Shown here: in pieces, positions 19,926-30,632 of the stretch
Position numbering within the stretch: position 1 is the stretch's first letter
How the letters are laid out: the number at the start of each line of letters is the position of its first letter
DNA from: Chlorokybus atmophyticus
Lineage: Eukaryota > Streptophyta > Chlorokybophyceae > Chlorokybales > Chlorokybaceae
DNA length: 64,000 bases
Direction: 5' to 3'
Assembly (NCBI GenBank): GCA_009103225.1
Contig: RHPI01003369.1
Span: 1,132,281-1,196,280 of the forward strand
Notes under the pieces: generated by a model
Seen by the model: only the letters and a program-made list of their open reading frames with translations
Database searches by the model: none
Told to the model about the DNA's origin: nothing
Translations under genes and position numbers: made by a program

Positions 19926-21959
19926 CCCAAATTGGGGCCCACAACCCCGCCAACGACAAGCCCGTTGCATAGGATGACGGGGTGGAAATTCTCCACCCCG
20001 CTTGAATTTGCTCGACTAGCAGCAAGGCCCTGCTATCTACCAACATTATGCTGAACTTTGTTGGTAATGTACACCCTTCCCTGCGCACATGTGATGTTGA
20101 TATGTGAAACAGTGATATGAGTGTGCCTGTTGACTCAACTTTCCAATACATGACTGTGTGGGCAAGCATGTGGTGCTCAATGCGCCTTTTGACAAGTTGT
20201 CAAGCTTGCTTGAGCACTACGTAGAGTGCAAGAGCAAGAGTACGCATAACACAAGTGCATGTGTTACTGTACTCAAGTACAGAGGGCAATGGTTGTTTAT
20301 TACAAAGGGTATGCAAGTGGTGCAGGAGATTGACAAGGCTCAAACTGGCTTGATGTGCTGTGTGCGTGTCATGTATGCCCCGCAAGTTCTCCATCGGGGA
20401 AACTTTTTTTAATGATTACTTGGATTTTACGTGGTTGTTCAAGGCTACAGTTGCACGTGTGTCAGCTACTATGACAATTGATACTGGATGTAGACACGAG
20501 TGAGGCTTTAATATAAAGGCTGGGTATTCGTGTGGATAAAGGCAGCGAAGTAGTAGCCAAACTTGACAAGCATGAGATCCCAGTATGAGGGTCTGTGCTT
20601 TTAGCTCTACGTGTGCAAGGCTATCACGCCCAACTTTGGTTTCTCGTGGTATCAGTATAGGTACCAGGTGTTCATGTCATTGTTGGTGCTCATTATGAGC
20701 GTGCTAATAGCCTGCGAACAGACACAGACACTAGCATGTGCAGTGTACGCAAAAGAAGAGGACGTGTGACCCTTAGAGCAGAGGGATGTGATGATGCTTC
20801 CCCTGTCTCCAGTGATGCAGCATGTGTCACCGTTGTTGTTGAGTGGCATGCAGATAAAGAGAGCCGTGAAGAAAGGTGCTGAACTCATCTGGTGCTGATC
20901 AAGCCACTTGCTGACGAAAAGAGTCCCATTTCAACCTATTGGCAATGAGCCAGGCACACCATTGGAGGCTCGTTTGCATGAGCAGTTTGAGGTGTTTAAA
21001 GCTTAGCTGCCAAAGTTGCCGATTGAGAGGGAAGTTTTGCATACTATCCCTCTTATGTTGGGTGCACAACCTCCATTTAGGCCTGTATATAGGCTGAGTT
21101 CAGCTGAGCATGCGCACATGGAGAAGCCAACTTAGGCATTTGCAAAGGGATCCACTGAGCCAAGTAGCTCTCTTTTCGGAGCATCTATTTTGTTCAAATG
21201 TAAAAAGGACAGCACGCTGCGCATGTGTGTAGACTACATGGCTCTAATTAAGTTCATCAGCAAGAATTGATGATCTATTAGATCAATCGAGCGGAATCTT
21301 GCTATTTAATTTAATTTATATATCAAATGGCTATCATAAAACACGCATTACCTCGGAAAATGTGCCAGAGTTTGGAACGCCTATGGGCCACGTTTAGTAC
21401 AAAGTACTCCCCTTTGGGTTGACGAATGAGCTAGCCACCTTTCAAGTTATAATGAATCAAGTGTTCCATAAGCTGATTGAAAAGTCAGTACTTGTGTACT
21501 GCCTTTTAAGGCAGCTTACGAGATGATGTCATGGTGTTCAATAAGACCCCTCAGGCTCATGATGTACATGTGCGTGAGGTGTTGAACACGTTACGTGCCA
21601 ACAAGTTCTGCGTACATGCCCAAATGTGAATTTCAAAAAATTGAGTTGGATTTCTTGGGGCACATTGTAAGTGCGAAGAGCGTGTGTCTTAATGAGGAAG
21701 GTTGCAAACCTTGAAGGTGAAGGAGTAGCCTGCTTTTAAGAATGTGCACGAATTACGTGCCTTCCTGGGTTTGAGCAACTATTTTCGGATGTACATTGTG
21801 GGTTACTGATCACGAGTAGCACCCCTCATCTACTAGTTACGTGACAAAGTTATGCGGGGGTGGGCGCAAGGGCAGGCAAAGGCCTTTGAGTCCATCAAAG
21901 AGGTCTTGGTGACAGCACCTGTGTGACAGCTGCCTGACTCCACCAAGCACTCTGAGGTT

Positions 21960-22330
21960 GTGAGTGACGCATCCCTTGATGGCACTAACGCAATATTGCT
22001 CAAGGAGGGACTCCCACTTGCGTATTTAAGCAACAAGTTCTCTCCAGCTGACAGAAACTACACCACAACAAAACAAGAGTTGTTGGGGGTAGTCCATGCG
22101 CTACAGGAGGGGCGCTGCTAACAGGAGGGGATGGAAGGGGTTTACAGTGGTTACAGACCACAACCCCCTTGTTTTTTTTCACACCCAACCAACTCTGCCA
22201 AGAAGACAAGCACGGTGGGCTGAGTACTTGTTGCATTTCAACTTGGGTATACATGATAGGAAAAGCGAACATGGCAGATTCCTTGAGTCGCCCGCCTTTG
22301 TTGTTGGCAGCAATGACACGGGCTAGTTGC
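21960..22330 (+). pseudogene. RNase H fragment of retrotransposon copy 1
   Basis: Fragments typical of Ty3/gypsy RNase H appear in consecutive frames: VSDASLDG, LAYLSNKFSPADRNYTTTKQ with ELLGVVHAL, then FTVVTDHNPLVFFHTQP and RRQARWAEYL. The frame shifts near 22110. The copy is inactive. Confidence 0.75.
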
Positions 22331-23216
22331 ACCTTAAGAAAGGGAGCACAACTCCAAGAATGGGAGCAACAACCATGTCTCAACTGCAAAGGCAGTCTGA
22401 TTCGCAACCAAGTGAGGCAAGTGCCTAAGAGTTGCCAATTGCTGATGAATTGGTTTGTACTCATGTATCAAGGGAAGCTGCTGATGCAAGCGGGGAGGAC
22501 CTGTTGAGGATATTTCTACATCTAGGTCAGCCGGTCACCTTGCCCTCTGCATAGGAATAGCGGTTAGAAGGTTCCAGGTGCGTCGGCAAGTCCGGAGTCT
22601 GTAGACTTTCAGGCGCTGTAGAATGATTGTATCTCGGTGTTTACTTAACAGATTGGCGTGTGCTATAGCTTGTTGAAAACCTCTTGAAGCTAGCTACATG
22701 GAGCAACTTAAAGCGCAATTTTATGGTTGAGTGTGCTAGATGCAGTAACTTCTAGAGTAGAAGCATGTGTAGCTGGCGGGTATAAAACCCGTGGACATGA
22801 TGGCAATAGATGGTCTTGTATGGTCTTCTTACGCTGGTGTTGTGGCGTGCACTTGTGCATGTGTATGCTTGTCACTGTCCATTTCAACAGGACCTACTTG
22901 CTGATGAGATACGGAATATTAATGCGCGTCTACCACAGGCTTACGCACTTCTTAACTGATTTGTTGAGCTGCTAAAGCAAGGAGATGACAAGATCACTTG
23001 CTATAAGGGTATGTGGTACCGTGAGGATAAGTTGATTGTGCCTGATGCACTCGGTTTGGAAAAAAGAGTGCTTGTTTGAGGCACACAACGCAGGGTACAG
23101 TGGTCACATGGGAATGAGCAAAACCATCAAGACTGCAGCATCAGTACTAGTGGCCTACTCTGGCTGCTGATGCAACCAAGTATGTGCAGGCCTGTCAAGA
23201 GGGAGGTGCTACCGCC

Positions 23217-23511
23217 CCCTTTAATCCCTACGCCAACACCACCAACCACAGCCACGTCGCCGCCGCCGCTGGCAGCCAGGGGATCGAAAGATCCCCTGGC
23301 TATAACGGTCGCTGCGTTAGCAGCGCCGCCATGCGGCCGATATCGACTTGAGACTCATGTCTCAAGTCGATATCGGTGTTAAATAACACAACATTGTATT
23401 AGGGCCTATAAAGGCCCTAATACGACTTTAATGGCTGTGTTTATCCCATTGAGACCCTTATTTCTCATTGAATAAGGGCGGGGAACCGCATAGCGGTAGC
23501 ACTCCGTTACA
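23217..23511 (-). repeat. 3' LTR of retrotransposon copy 2, hairpin-rich
   Basis: Read on the minus strand it begins TGTAACGGAG immediately after a polypurine tract (AATGGGGGGGAA) and ends in GGTAGCA, so it is bounded TG...CA over 295 bp. It contains six stem-loops within about 225 bp: 23274-23301, 23310-23325, 23337-23376, 23396-23423, 23455-23478, 23485-23497. Its last 30 bp resemble those of the LTRs at 29466 and 60645. Confidence 0.75.
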
Positions 23512-23584
23512 TTCCCCCCCATTAAAAAACCTGAGCGAGAAAAGAACCAGGGCCGAAGCGGTAAAGATGTCTGCCAGCACCCTT

Positions 23585-25073
23585 TTACCGTCCGCGTGTG
23601 GACACATCACTCCAGTACGCCCGATGAATCTCCTGGCGGTTGGTAAGATTCCTTTCCGGTTCCCACGTGTTGTGTTCAACACCATACCCTTTCCATTTCA
23701 GCAAGTAAGTCGGCGCGCGTCCGCGTCGGGGCTTACGGTGACTCAGGATTGTTTCCACCTCATACTCGAAAGTATCATCGCCATCCACTGCGACTTGGAG
23801 TGGAGGAGGTTGAACCCGACCGTCGGAACGGTACGGTTTCAGTACACTCACATGAAACACATTATGTATACGTATGAAATGTGGTAAATAAAACGATACG
23901 CGTGAGTCGCCGACCCGATTAACCACTTTAAAGGGGCCTATCCAACGAGGGAAAAATATTCGGGTACCCACTCCCTGGATGGATATGTTTTTAGTGCTCG
24001 AAAGCACCGAATTGCCCACATCATAGTCGGCCTGCCTACGATGCTTATCAGCTTTGGCTTTCTGTCTGTCCTGCGCTGCGCGCAGATAGCTCTTTGCCAA
24101 TGCTAAACTGTCTTGCATGGCCGCAGCCATCTCGCGCGCTGCAGGCACATAAGTCAAGTCGTTAATTGGCAACTAAGTACTCGCAGGACTTTGTGGATGC
24201 ACTCCGTAATTTAAGAAGAACGGAGTTTCCTGCAAACTCTCTTGCCATGCATTGTTAATCGTGAACTCAGCCATTGGAAGATAAATATCGCATTCAGACT
24301 GATTCAGACTCACATAATGCTGAATGGTTTCCTCAATCAATTGATTGGCGCGTTTAGTCTCACCATCAGTCTGCGGATGATAAGCGGTACTCATGTGCTG
24401 CTGTATCTGCAGGAAGTTGCATAGCGACTTCCAAAACTGAGCTACAAACCTCGGGTCACGGTCAGAGACAATGTTGCGCGGCAAGCCGTGCAACTTGAAC
24501 ACTAGACGCGACAAAAACCATCATTAGATCACGGGAGCCTATCTCCGTACGGCAAGGAACAAAGTGAACCATTTTGGTCAAACGATCCACAAACACTGCA
24601 ACCGCAGTATGACCCAACGCTGTCTCACGGAGCTCAGTGATAAGGTCCATACTCACACTTTCCCACTTACTATCAGGAACTGATAACGGCCGCAGTAGCC
24701 CAGCGGGCTTTTGACGTAATGGTTTGTCACGTCGACATTTGTCACACGTGTCCATATACCGCTTGACATCAGCAGGCAACGATGGCCACCAATACAACTG
24801 TTGCGCTGCCTTAGTGGTCTTGCAACTACCAAAGTGCCCAGCGTACGGTGGATTGTGTACATCCGCTATGCATTTTACACGCAGTTCAGCATGATCAGGG
24901 ATCGCCAAACTGTTGCTCATGTAATACAGGTTGTCATGTTTGTCTAACTTCTTCTGCAAGTTGTCTGCATTAGAAAACCATGGGTCCAAAGTGTACCCCT
25001 GTACAAAAGTTTGCACAAACTCATCACCGGGAGATAATGTGCTGCGTGTCGCGAGTAATTGCGCGCGCATCAC
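23585..25073 (-). pseudogene. Integrase with C-terminal chromodomain (copy 2)
   Basis: Three consecutive pieces. 25073-24462 holds the HHCC zinc-binding region (HNPPYAGHFGSCKTTKAA, CDKCRRDKP) and the first catalytic Asp (SVSMDLITEL). 24514-24173 holds the second Asp (NIVSDRDPRF) and the region of the third catalytic residue. 24172-23585 holds the C-terminal domain and a chromodomain (YLLKWKGYGVEHNTWEPERN). The expected GQTER motif reads GETKR, so the catalytic Glu position is occupied by Lys. Pieces overlap or abut in different frames, so the gene is broken. Confidence 0.85.
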
Positions 25074-25079
25074 CGCCAG

Positions 25080-26039
25080 TCATGACGGGCAGCGACTCAA
25101 AGGGTCAGCCACATTGGTTCTGCCCGGCAGATACACCCAATCAAAGGTGAACCTGGACAAAAACTCATTCCAGCGCGCTTGCCGTCTCGATAAGTTTTGC
25201 TGTGTTGAGAAATACACCAACGGGTTATGATCAGTCACAACAGTGAACTGAACACTCTTTAAGTAACATCGCCATGTCTCGAGAGCATGAACTATACCCA
25301 ATAGTTCTTGCTCTGTCGTAGTGTAGTTCACCTCTGCAGGAATGAACTTCCTACTCTATAAGCACAAGGTCTACCATCTTGCAATAGTATCGCACCACAC
25401 CCCAAGTGTTGATGCGTCACTGACCACTGTGAAGTGTTTGTCCTAATTGGGCAGTGCTAACACCGGCGCCGATGTTAAAGCCAACTTCACCTTTTGCATA
25501 GCAGCGTCTTGTGCTGTTGTCCAAGTGAACGGGGCATCTTTACGCAACAGTTTAATCAAACGCATGACAACTGTCGAGTACCCCATCATAAACTTGCGAA
25601 AATAGTTTGCCAAATCGAGAAACGACCTTAGTTGATGGATATTCTGAGGTTGGGGCCACTCTTTCACAATCGGCACTTTGCGAGGGTCAGGTAAAGGTAC
25701 TACTCGCCCTTGAAAGGTAGCCAAGATTCCGTGACTGATGCGCGGGTTAATCAATTTTGCTGACAACCGCACTATCCCCGTCTCACGCTTTGTGAATTGT
25801 TTCAACACAGTCCCCCCCCGAATATGCTTTAGCCACGGTCCATGATACTTCGGCACCATGACAACCATACTCAATGTCGTGTGTTTATTTTGTAACTCAC
25901 ACAATGTGCGCATAACTTCTGTTAGCATGTTAAATTCTACATGCACTAGCACACAAGCCTGTTCATCCATTTTTGCACTAAAAAGTGGCAGCTTATCATG
26001 TGCTTGCCATGCATGTGTCATTACATGTACACGAGACAA
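25080..26039 (-). pseudogene. Pol fragment: protease-like, RT thumb/connection and RNase H, RT core missing (copy 2)
   Basis: 26039-25443 reads from a protease-like segment (VEFNMLTEVMRTLCELQNKH) through LSAKLINPRISHG straight into PDPRKVPIVKEWPQPQN and LRSFLDLANYFRKFM. The last two normally lie after the RT palm, so several hundred bases of RT are absent. 25331-25080 carries YTTTEQELLGIVHALETW and VVTDHNPLVYFSTQQ of RNase H. The join between the two pieces contains stops. Confidence 0.8.
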
Positions 26040-26113
26040 TTCATCAACCAGTTTGCTGCATGTAACACTAGCAACTGGCCACTAAATGAAGGTACATCAG
26101 TCACGACGTAATC

Positions 26114-27350
26114 CTATTCAACCTTCTTGGCCTTGCCCTTTCCCTTGGTTGGCCAGTTCTTTGCAATGTGACCTGGCTGATGGCACACGTAGCAGGCGCG
26201 TGCTGCAATAGGCGTAGCACCACTCGCAGGTGCGTATGAGGTTTTGGCCTTTTTCGCCGCATGCGCACTTGGTGGGGGGAACCGCTTCCCCCCTCCCCCA
26301 TGTGGCTTGACTGAAGCCACCACCTGTGACTTGTCCTGCACAGCCGCAGCATCGTCATTGAACAGATACACGCTCAACCTCTGCAAGGTTGCGAGGTCCG
26401 CGGGAATCCATGGTTGCCCCGTCGACGTGTTGTACTGCAACTGGTCGCGCAAGCGCGCATCCAAGCCGCGCTTGTACATGTCAAACTGCGCAGCCTTGTT
26501 CATGGGCATGAGCCCACTGTTGACACGGCCAACAAGTGCCTGAAACTCTTGCAAGTACATTGAAGCCGCCTGAGCATTCTGTCGCAGCTTGGTAAGCTTG
26601 TTGCGAGCAGCAGTAGCCGGGTCCATGCCACCATAGCGCTCCACCAAGAACTGAAACAATGCCTCCACAGTCTTAGAAGCACCATCCTCCGTTTGATGCG
26701 CCCACTCGGCCAAAGCGTCAGGTGGCATGAGCAACTCAGCAACAGATGTATGCTAACTAACTGGTCGCTGAAGTGCAGGCAAGTAGCGCTTTACATTCAC
26801 CACCCAATCATGAATGTTCACAGCCCCATTGGGCTTGAACTTTTCGGGCTTGTTCAGCGCTGTGACGGGTAGGCCAGCTGATGTCCCTACTATAGTAGTT
26901 GTAGCCCCTGCCACCTGCTGGCGTAATGCCACCAACCAGGACTGCATAGCATCGAGGCGTACAGTCAAGCGCTCTTCTCGAGCTAACTCCTCCATCTCGG
27001 GCCCTAAGTACCAGAAGAGGTCCTTGCAACGCTTCTGAGTTTCCACCGTCAATAAGGTGAGAACCTCGAACGCCATCCTCTGGCCTGGATATGGGCCTGG
27101 TTTGTCATAAGTAGCCATAAGAGTGGCCACTGCCGGATCCGTGCACATAAGTTGCGGTACATTACGCGTCAACTCGTGCTCGAGCATGCAAATTACCATC
27201 TCCTTGCTTGCGCGCGGGAGTGCCGCGAAGTCCGTCTCATATGCGTTACGGACTTGCTACGCCCACTCGTCCCACACTTCCTTGCGAAGCTGGGGGTGTG
27301 CAGCAAGAGCTTCACGCTCTGATGCGTACTTCCGAAGCAAAATGTTTCCC
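26114..27350 (-). pseudogene. Gag polyprotein of retrotransposon copy 2
   Basis: The N-terminal part reads from about 27350 (LLRKYASEREALAAHPQLRK) across a TAG at 27259-27257 into 27199-26753 (NVPQLMCTDPAVATLMATY). The C-terminal part is 26734-26114 (LVERYGGMDPATAARNKL, FDMYKRGLDARLRDQLQ) and ends with a CCHC knuckle and a Lys-rich tail. At least two breaks make it a pseudogene. Confidence 0.75.
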
Positions 27351-27364
27351 CTGCCGGCCGATTA

Positions 27365-27999
27365 AATACTGGTAACGGCCGTGCACCTGAGGATACTCAT
27401 TTGGACTGTCGTGGCTCAGTCCACCTGTAATCTCGATACAGAGACCTGAGTATAACGGCCGTCCCAGGCCGTTTACATAAAGGGACTGACCTAGACGGAC
27501 AGGTACCTGTCAGGTACTTATCAATCATGAAACCGGCAATCAGCCAGCGATAATGTACGTATTACATCCCTAAAAACATTTGGGATTCGGCGTTACAAAC
27601 ATATTTTGACAAGTCGTAAAAAAGTTACGGCTTCGGCCACAACTTCGTTAGAGAATCCGCCATGATCTGCCCTCAACCTTCAACAAAGAATTTGCCAGAG
27701 CCTTCGTAACATTATGGCTCAAGCCATAACTACAAAAACCCTACCGGTGAGAGCAGCAGGTGGTATAAGAGTGTGACCATCATCTTGTGGTGAAAGTTGC
27801 TGGCTTTGCAAGAGTACTTGTGTGTGGGGTGCCTGGCTGAAGCTGTTGAAGGGTGCTTTCCCCATCTACTCCCTTTTGGGGTTGTTGCTGGTTGCAAGGT
27901 GTGTTGTAAAGTTCAGCTGCTTGTGCAGAGGTTTGTGACCTTCTCAGCAGGTAAGTCAAGAGGTCGACGTGACAGGGTGAGACACCAATGATGATGTAC
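27365..27999. repeat. Palindrome-rich repeat-like DNA beside copy 2
   Basis: No gene. It carries several short palindromes (for example ACAGGTACCTGT near 27501 and AACGGCC/GGCCGTT near 27457-27475). On the minus strand it has a TGTAACG start at 27597, like the LTRs nearby. It could be a diverged 5' LTR or leader of copy 2, or part of another element; the sequence alone does not decide. Confidence 0.35.
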
Positions 28000-28680
28000 A
28001 TGAGAATGTATTGATTGTTGGACGACACAGAGTACTTGATCTTGAAGGACAAGACATGCTACGCAGCGGCTGCAATCAACAATGTGGAGCAGCTGGAGAT
28101 ATTCAAGGAGGTGAAGATTGCTGTGGCGGGGCAAGGGTTATTAAAGGAGTACTCGCTGCAGCATGCATTATGGCCGCAGCGGTGCTGCACGCGGTGGAGT
28201 ACCGTAGCTCTTAGCAAGAGAACTATCTTAGCTCTGAATAGAGAGGAAACCAACAGCAAGCAGGTTAAGCAACCGACAACAATGAGGGTAGCGACGGCGA
28301 TGACAACACCAACGGGGCGGAGCTGCTACGTGTGCGGTGCAGCCGACCACATTCAATGCGATTGTCCGAGGAGGGGCAGCAGCTTAAGGGAGACCCAAGC
28401 TGGTGTGGGCACTGCGGGAAGACATGCCACATGATGGATGAGTGTTATAGTAAGCATTCGGAGCCGAGACTGAGTGCGGGACGAGCACGAGCGGGGCGGA
28501 TGCCGACGCAGCAGGTGACGACAGCATGAGGGAGTGCCGTGGACATGACACTAATGACGGAAGCGGTCACGACCAGCAACGAGGCTTTGGAGGAGGCCAC
28601 GGCGTTGCGCAACAAATTGAAAGAGTTGAAATCGGCCCTGGAGCAGTTTGCAAACGTGGATGCAAGGCATGCCATTTGAG
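28000..28680 (+). pseudogene. Retroelement gag-like remnant with two CCHC knuckles
   Basis: The segment from 28015 reads DDTEYLILKDKTCYAAAA and then CYVCGAADHIQCDC, a CxxCxxxxHxxxxC knuckle at 28324-28365. A second knuckle, CGHCGKTCHMMDEC, lies at 28404-28445 in another frame. A coiled-coil-like stretch (EEATALRNKLKELKSALEQF) follows at about 28585-28645. No other parts of an element could be placed, so the class (copia or gypsy) is uncertain. Confidence 0.5.
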
Positions 28681-29363
28681 TACGAAGCGTACGCGGTGTG
28701 GCAAATACGGCATACGTGCAGCTGACGCGGTTGGTGAGCACGTGCCCAATAAGCGGGATGGCTGCAACGCGCGCGAGGAGCTGGTTAGGACTAGCACGGA
28801 GGGGTGAAGGTTGAGAAGAAAGTGCAGGTATGTCATATTAAGACCATCACGGCACCAGAGCAGCAACATAAGGTGGAGGAGAAAATGGAGGTGGTGCGTA
28901 CAGCTGCACGCAGCGACGACGCCTGGATTCTCACAAGGCCGGCGATGCGTGCGCGTGCCGCGCGGCCACACGGCATATCCGAAAGTACATTGTATGGCAA
29001 GTTGACAATTTGCCAATGTAACGCAATAAGATAAGTAAATAATAATAATAATAAAAACATACAGTCAACAAAATAACAACATAGATGCTGCAACAGTGCT
29101 TGTCTTTACTACATGTGTCCATGCAGTAAGTGGCTGGTGCATAATGTGCCATCAAGTTATTGACCACAGATGCATTTGTGCGACGCAACTCTTCCTTGGT
29201 AGTGGGTGCAACATGTGGAAGGTCACCATTCTTCACAAATAATGCAATTGGCAGAGGTTGTAAAGAGAGAGGTATCATCGCCGCCGATTGTCCTCTACAA
29301 CACTACCACGGCGATCATAACGCCGCCATATGTAGAGCAGCTGCCAATAGAAAAGACGCTCCA
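28681..29363. other. Non-coding, repeat-flanking DNA
   Basis: No supported gene. It contains a short ATA/AAT microsatellite at about 29037-29056 and leads into the TRIM-like element cluster. Confidence 0.4.
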
Positions 29364-30368
29364 TGATACAACCCACTCGACTATAAAAGGCTGGGTTCTT
29401 TTATGGTTGATTTGTGGTATTTAATGTACCTTCCCGTTACATTCCCCCCCACTTAAGAACGCTGATGTAGCAGGTGCCGCTGTCGCCGCCGACAACCCTT
29501 CAATCCTCTACCCCAACACCCACAGCGCCAACGATAAGCCTGTCAAGCCGCCGGTAGCATGACGTTGTGGCAGAAGACTGAATGAGGTCTCATCAATTGA
29601 TGGGACCTTATATATCAAGAATGTATCACGTATATGTGTCTCGACATGAAACTCACAAATGGATATCCACTCTATAGATGGGGTGACCGTTTGCAATCTA
29701 GCATGAGCCAATCATAGCTCAGACCCCCAACGATAAGGTACCTAAATATTAGATACCTATCGCAATATCTGGCTATTATGGTCGCATATATCGTATGCGA
29801 CCCTAAACAGGCTTGAATAGGTGGTTCTACACCCGTCGGGACTTATAAAAGCTATCATAAGTTTGTTAAGTGAGGAACCGTAGAAAAGAGGTATAAACAA
29901 GTGTTAGATATACTTTACTTATACCAAATGTGTCATTTATGTAGCAGTATTACCCTTATTATTATTGCTCCCGTTACAGCTGATGTCCTTAGCAGCTGCC
30001 CATGCTCAGCTCGCCAACAGCTGGGGAATCATCCTCGGGGTTTGTTAGGGTCGGTCACCGGCCCCACGGCCAAGGCCCGGTTAATTTAGGCCCATACCAG
30101 TCAACGCGCGCATAGTGGGCCGCTGCCTGCCCCACATGTCACGTCCTGCCGCGCCGACTAAACGTCGGCGCGACCCATCGATAATGGCACCTATGAAGTG
30201 ACCACTTAACATGTTACTGGATCAAGAAACAACGACCGCGAAAATCGTGTGCAAGTCAGGAATTGAACCCGGTCTCAAGCTTCAATGACCAATGTCACAG
30301 CCCACTCCACCATAACAGACTTGGTGCTTTTATGGTCGATTGAGGTATCATCGTACCTTCCCGATACA
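29364..30368 (-). mobile_element. TRIM-like miniature LTR element, copy A (-), split by a nested solo LTR
   Basis: LTRs at 29364-29441 (78 bp) and 30293-30368 (76 bp) in minus orientation are flanked by near-identical 5-bp sites (CTCCA left, CTCTA right). Next to the left LTR, on the minus strand, is the G-rich polypurine tract AAGTGGGGGGGAA. Removing the nested LTR (29466-29978) and one copy of its target site leaves about 487 bp, close to the 529-bp intact copy B. The internal region has no coding capacity. It shares the GGTCGGTCACCGGCCCC block, in reverse, with copies B and C. Confidence 0.8.
29466..29978 (-). repeat. Solo LTR of a larger gypsy-type element, nested in TRIM copy A
   Basis: Minus-strand TGTAACGGGAG start at 29978 and CTACA end at 29466 give a TG...CA element of 513 bp. 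It is flanked on both sides by the 5-bp duplication GCTGA (29461-29465 and 29979-29983). Its terminal part (plus-strand CCCTTCAATCCTCTACC near 29496) matches the ends of the LTRs at 23217 and 60645. It contains palindromes such as GGTCGCATA/TATGCGACC near 29780-29802. Confidence 0.8.
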
Positions 30369-30553
30369 CTCTAACTGTGGCGGGCGCTGCATTTAAGCGA
30401 GCCATGTGGCCAACATCCATTTTTCATACGAGTTTATACACGATATAAAAACAAACAACACGATTTTACGACCTGGGAGACACTAGGATGGCTATCGTGG
30501 CCAAAGTTGTAGTCGAGTCGCTTTTTTATATATAAAACCTACATTAGGGGGGC

Positions 30554-30632
30554 TGTAACGGGAAGGTACAATATATTACCACAAATCGACCATAAAAGCG
30601 CCAAGTCTTTTGTGGTCGAGTGGGCTGTGACA
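30554..30632 (+). repeat. Left LTR of TRIM copy B
   Basis: 79 bp, TG...CA. It contains a 12-bp stem (30587-30598 with 30607-30618, one T-G pair, 8-nt loop). An A-box-like TGGTCGAGTGG (30613-30623) overlaps the right arm of the stem. Confidence 0.88.

Larger units (their letters stand above)
19343..23216 (+). mobile_element. Decayed Ty3/gypsy-type retrotransposon, copy 1 (+)
   Basis: A series of frameshifted, stop-containing gag-pol fragments in plus orientation. In order: gag (19343-19690), a CCHC knuckle (19884-19925), a protease/spacer-like segment near 20158-20410, reverse-transcriptase traces (about 21050-21700), RNase H (about 21960-22330), and an integrase zinc-binding trace (about 22980-23200). 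No 5' LTR is recognisable. The 3' side stops inside the integrase zinc region, exactly where the LTR of copy 2 begins, which suggests copy 2 inserted into copy 1. Confidence 0.8.
23217..27364 (-). mobile_element. Ty3/gypsy chromovirus-type retrotransposon, copy 2 (-)
   Basis: Minus-strand gag-pol remains running from about 27350 down to a 3' LTR at 23511-23217. Gag (27350-26114) carries one in-frame stop at 27259-27257, a further break near 26750, and a CYVCHQPGHIAKNWP knuckle. Pol has a protease-like stretch fused directly to the connection region before RNase H, so the RT core is deleted. RNase H (25331-25080), integrase (25073-24173) and a C-terminal chromodomain (around 23760-23640) follow. 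A polypurine tract abuts the LTR at 23512-23520. The right-hand (5') LTR is not recognisable as a copy of the left one. Confidence 0.85.
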
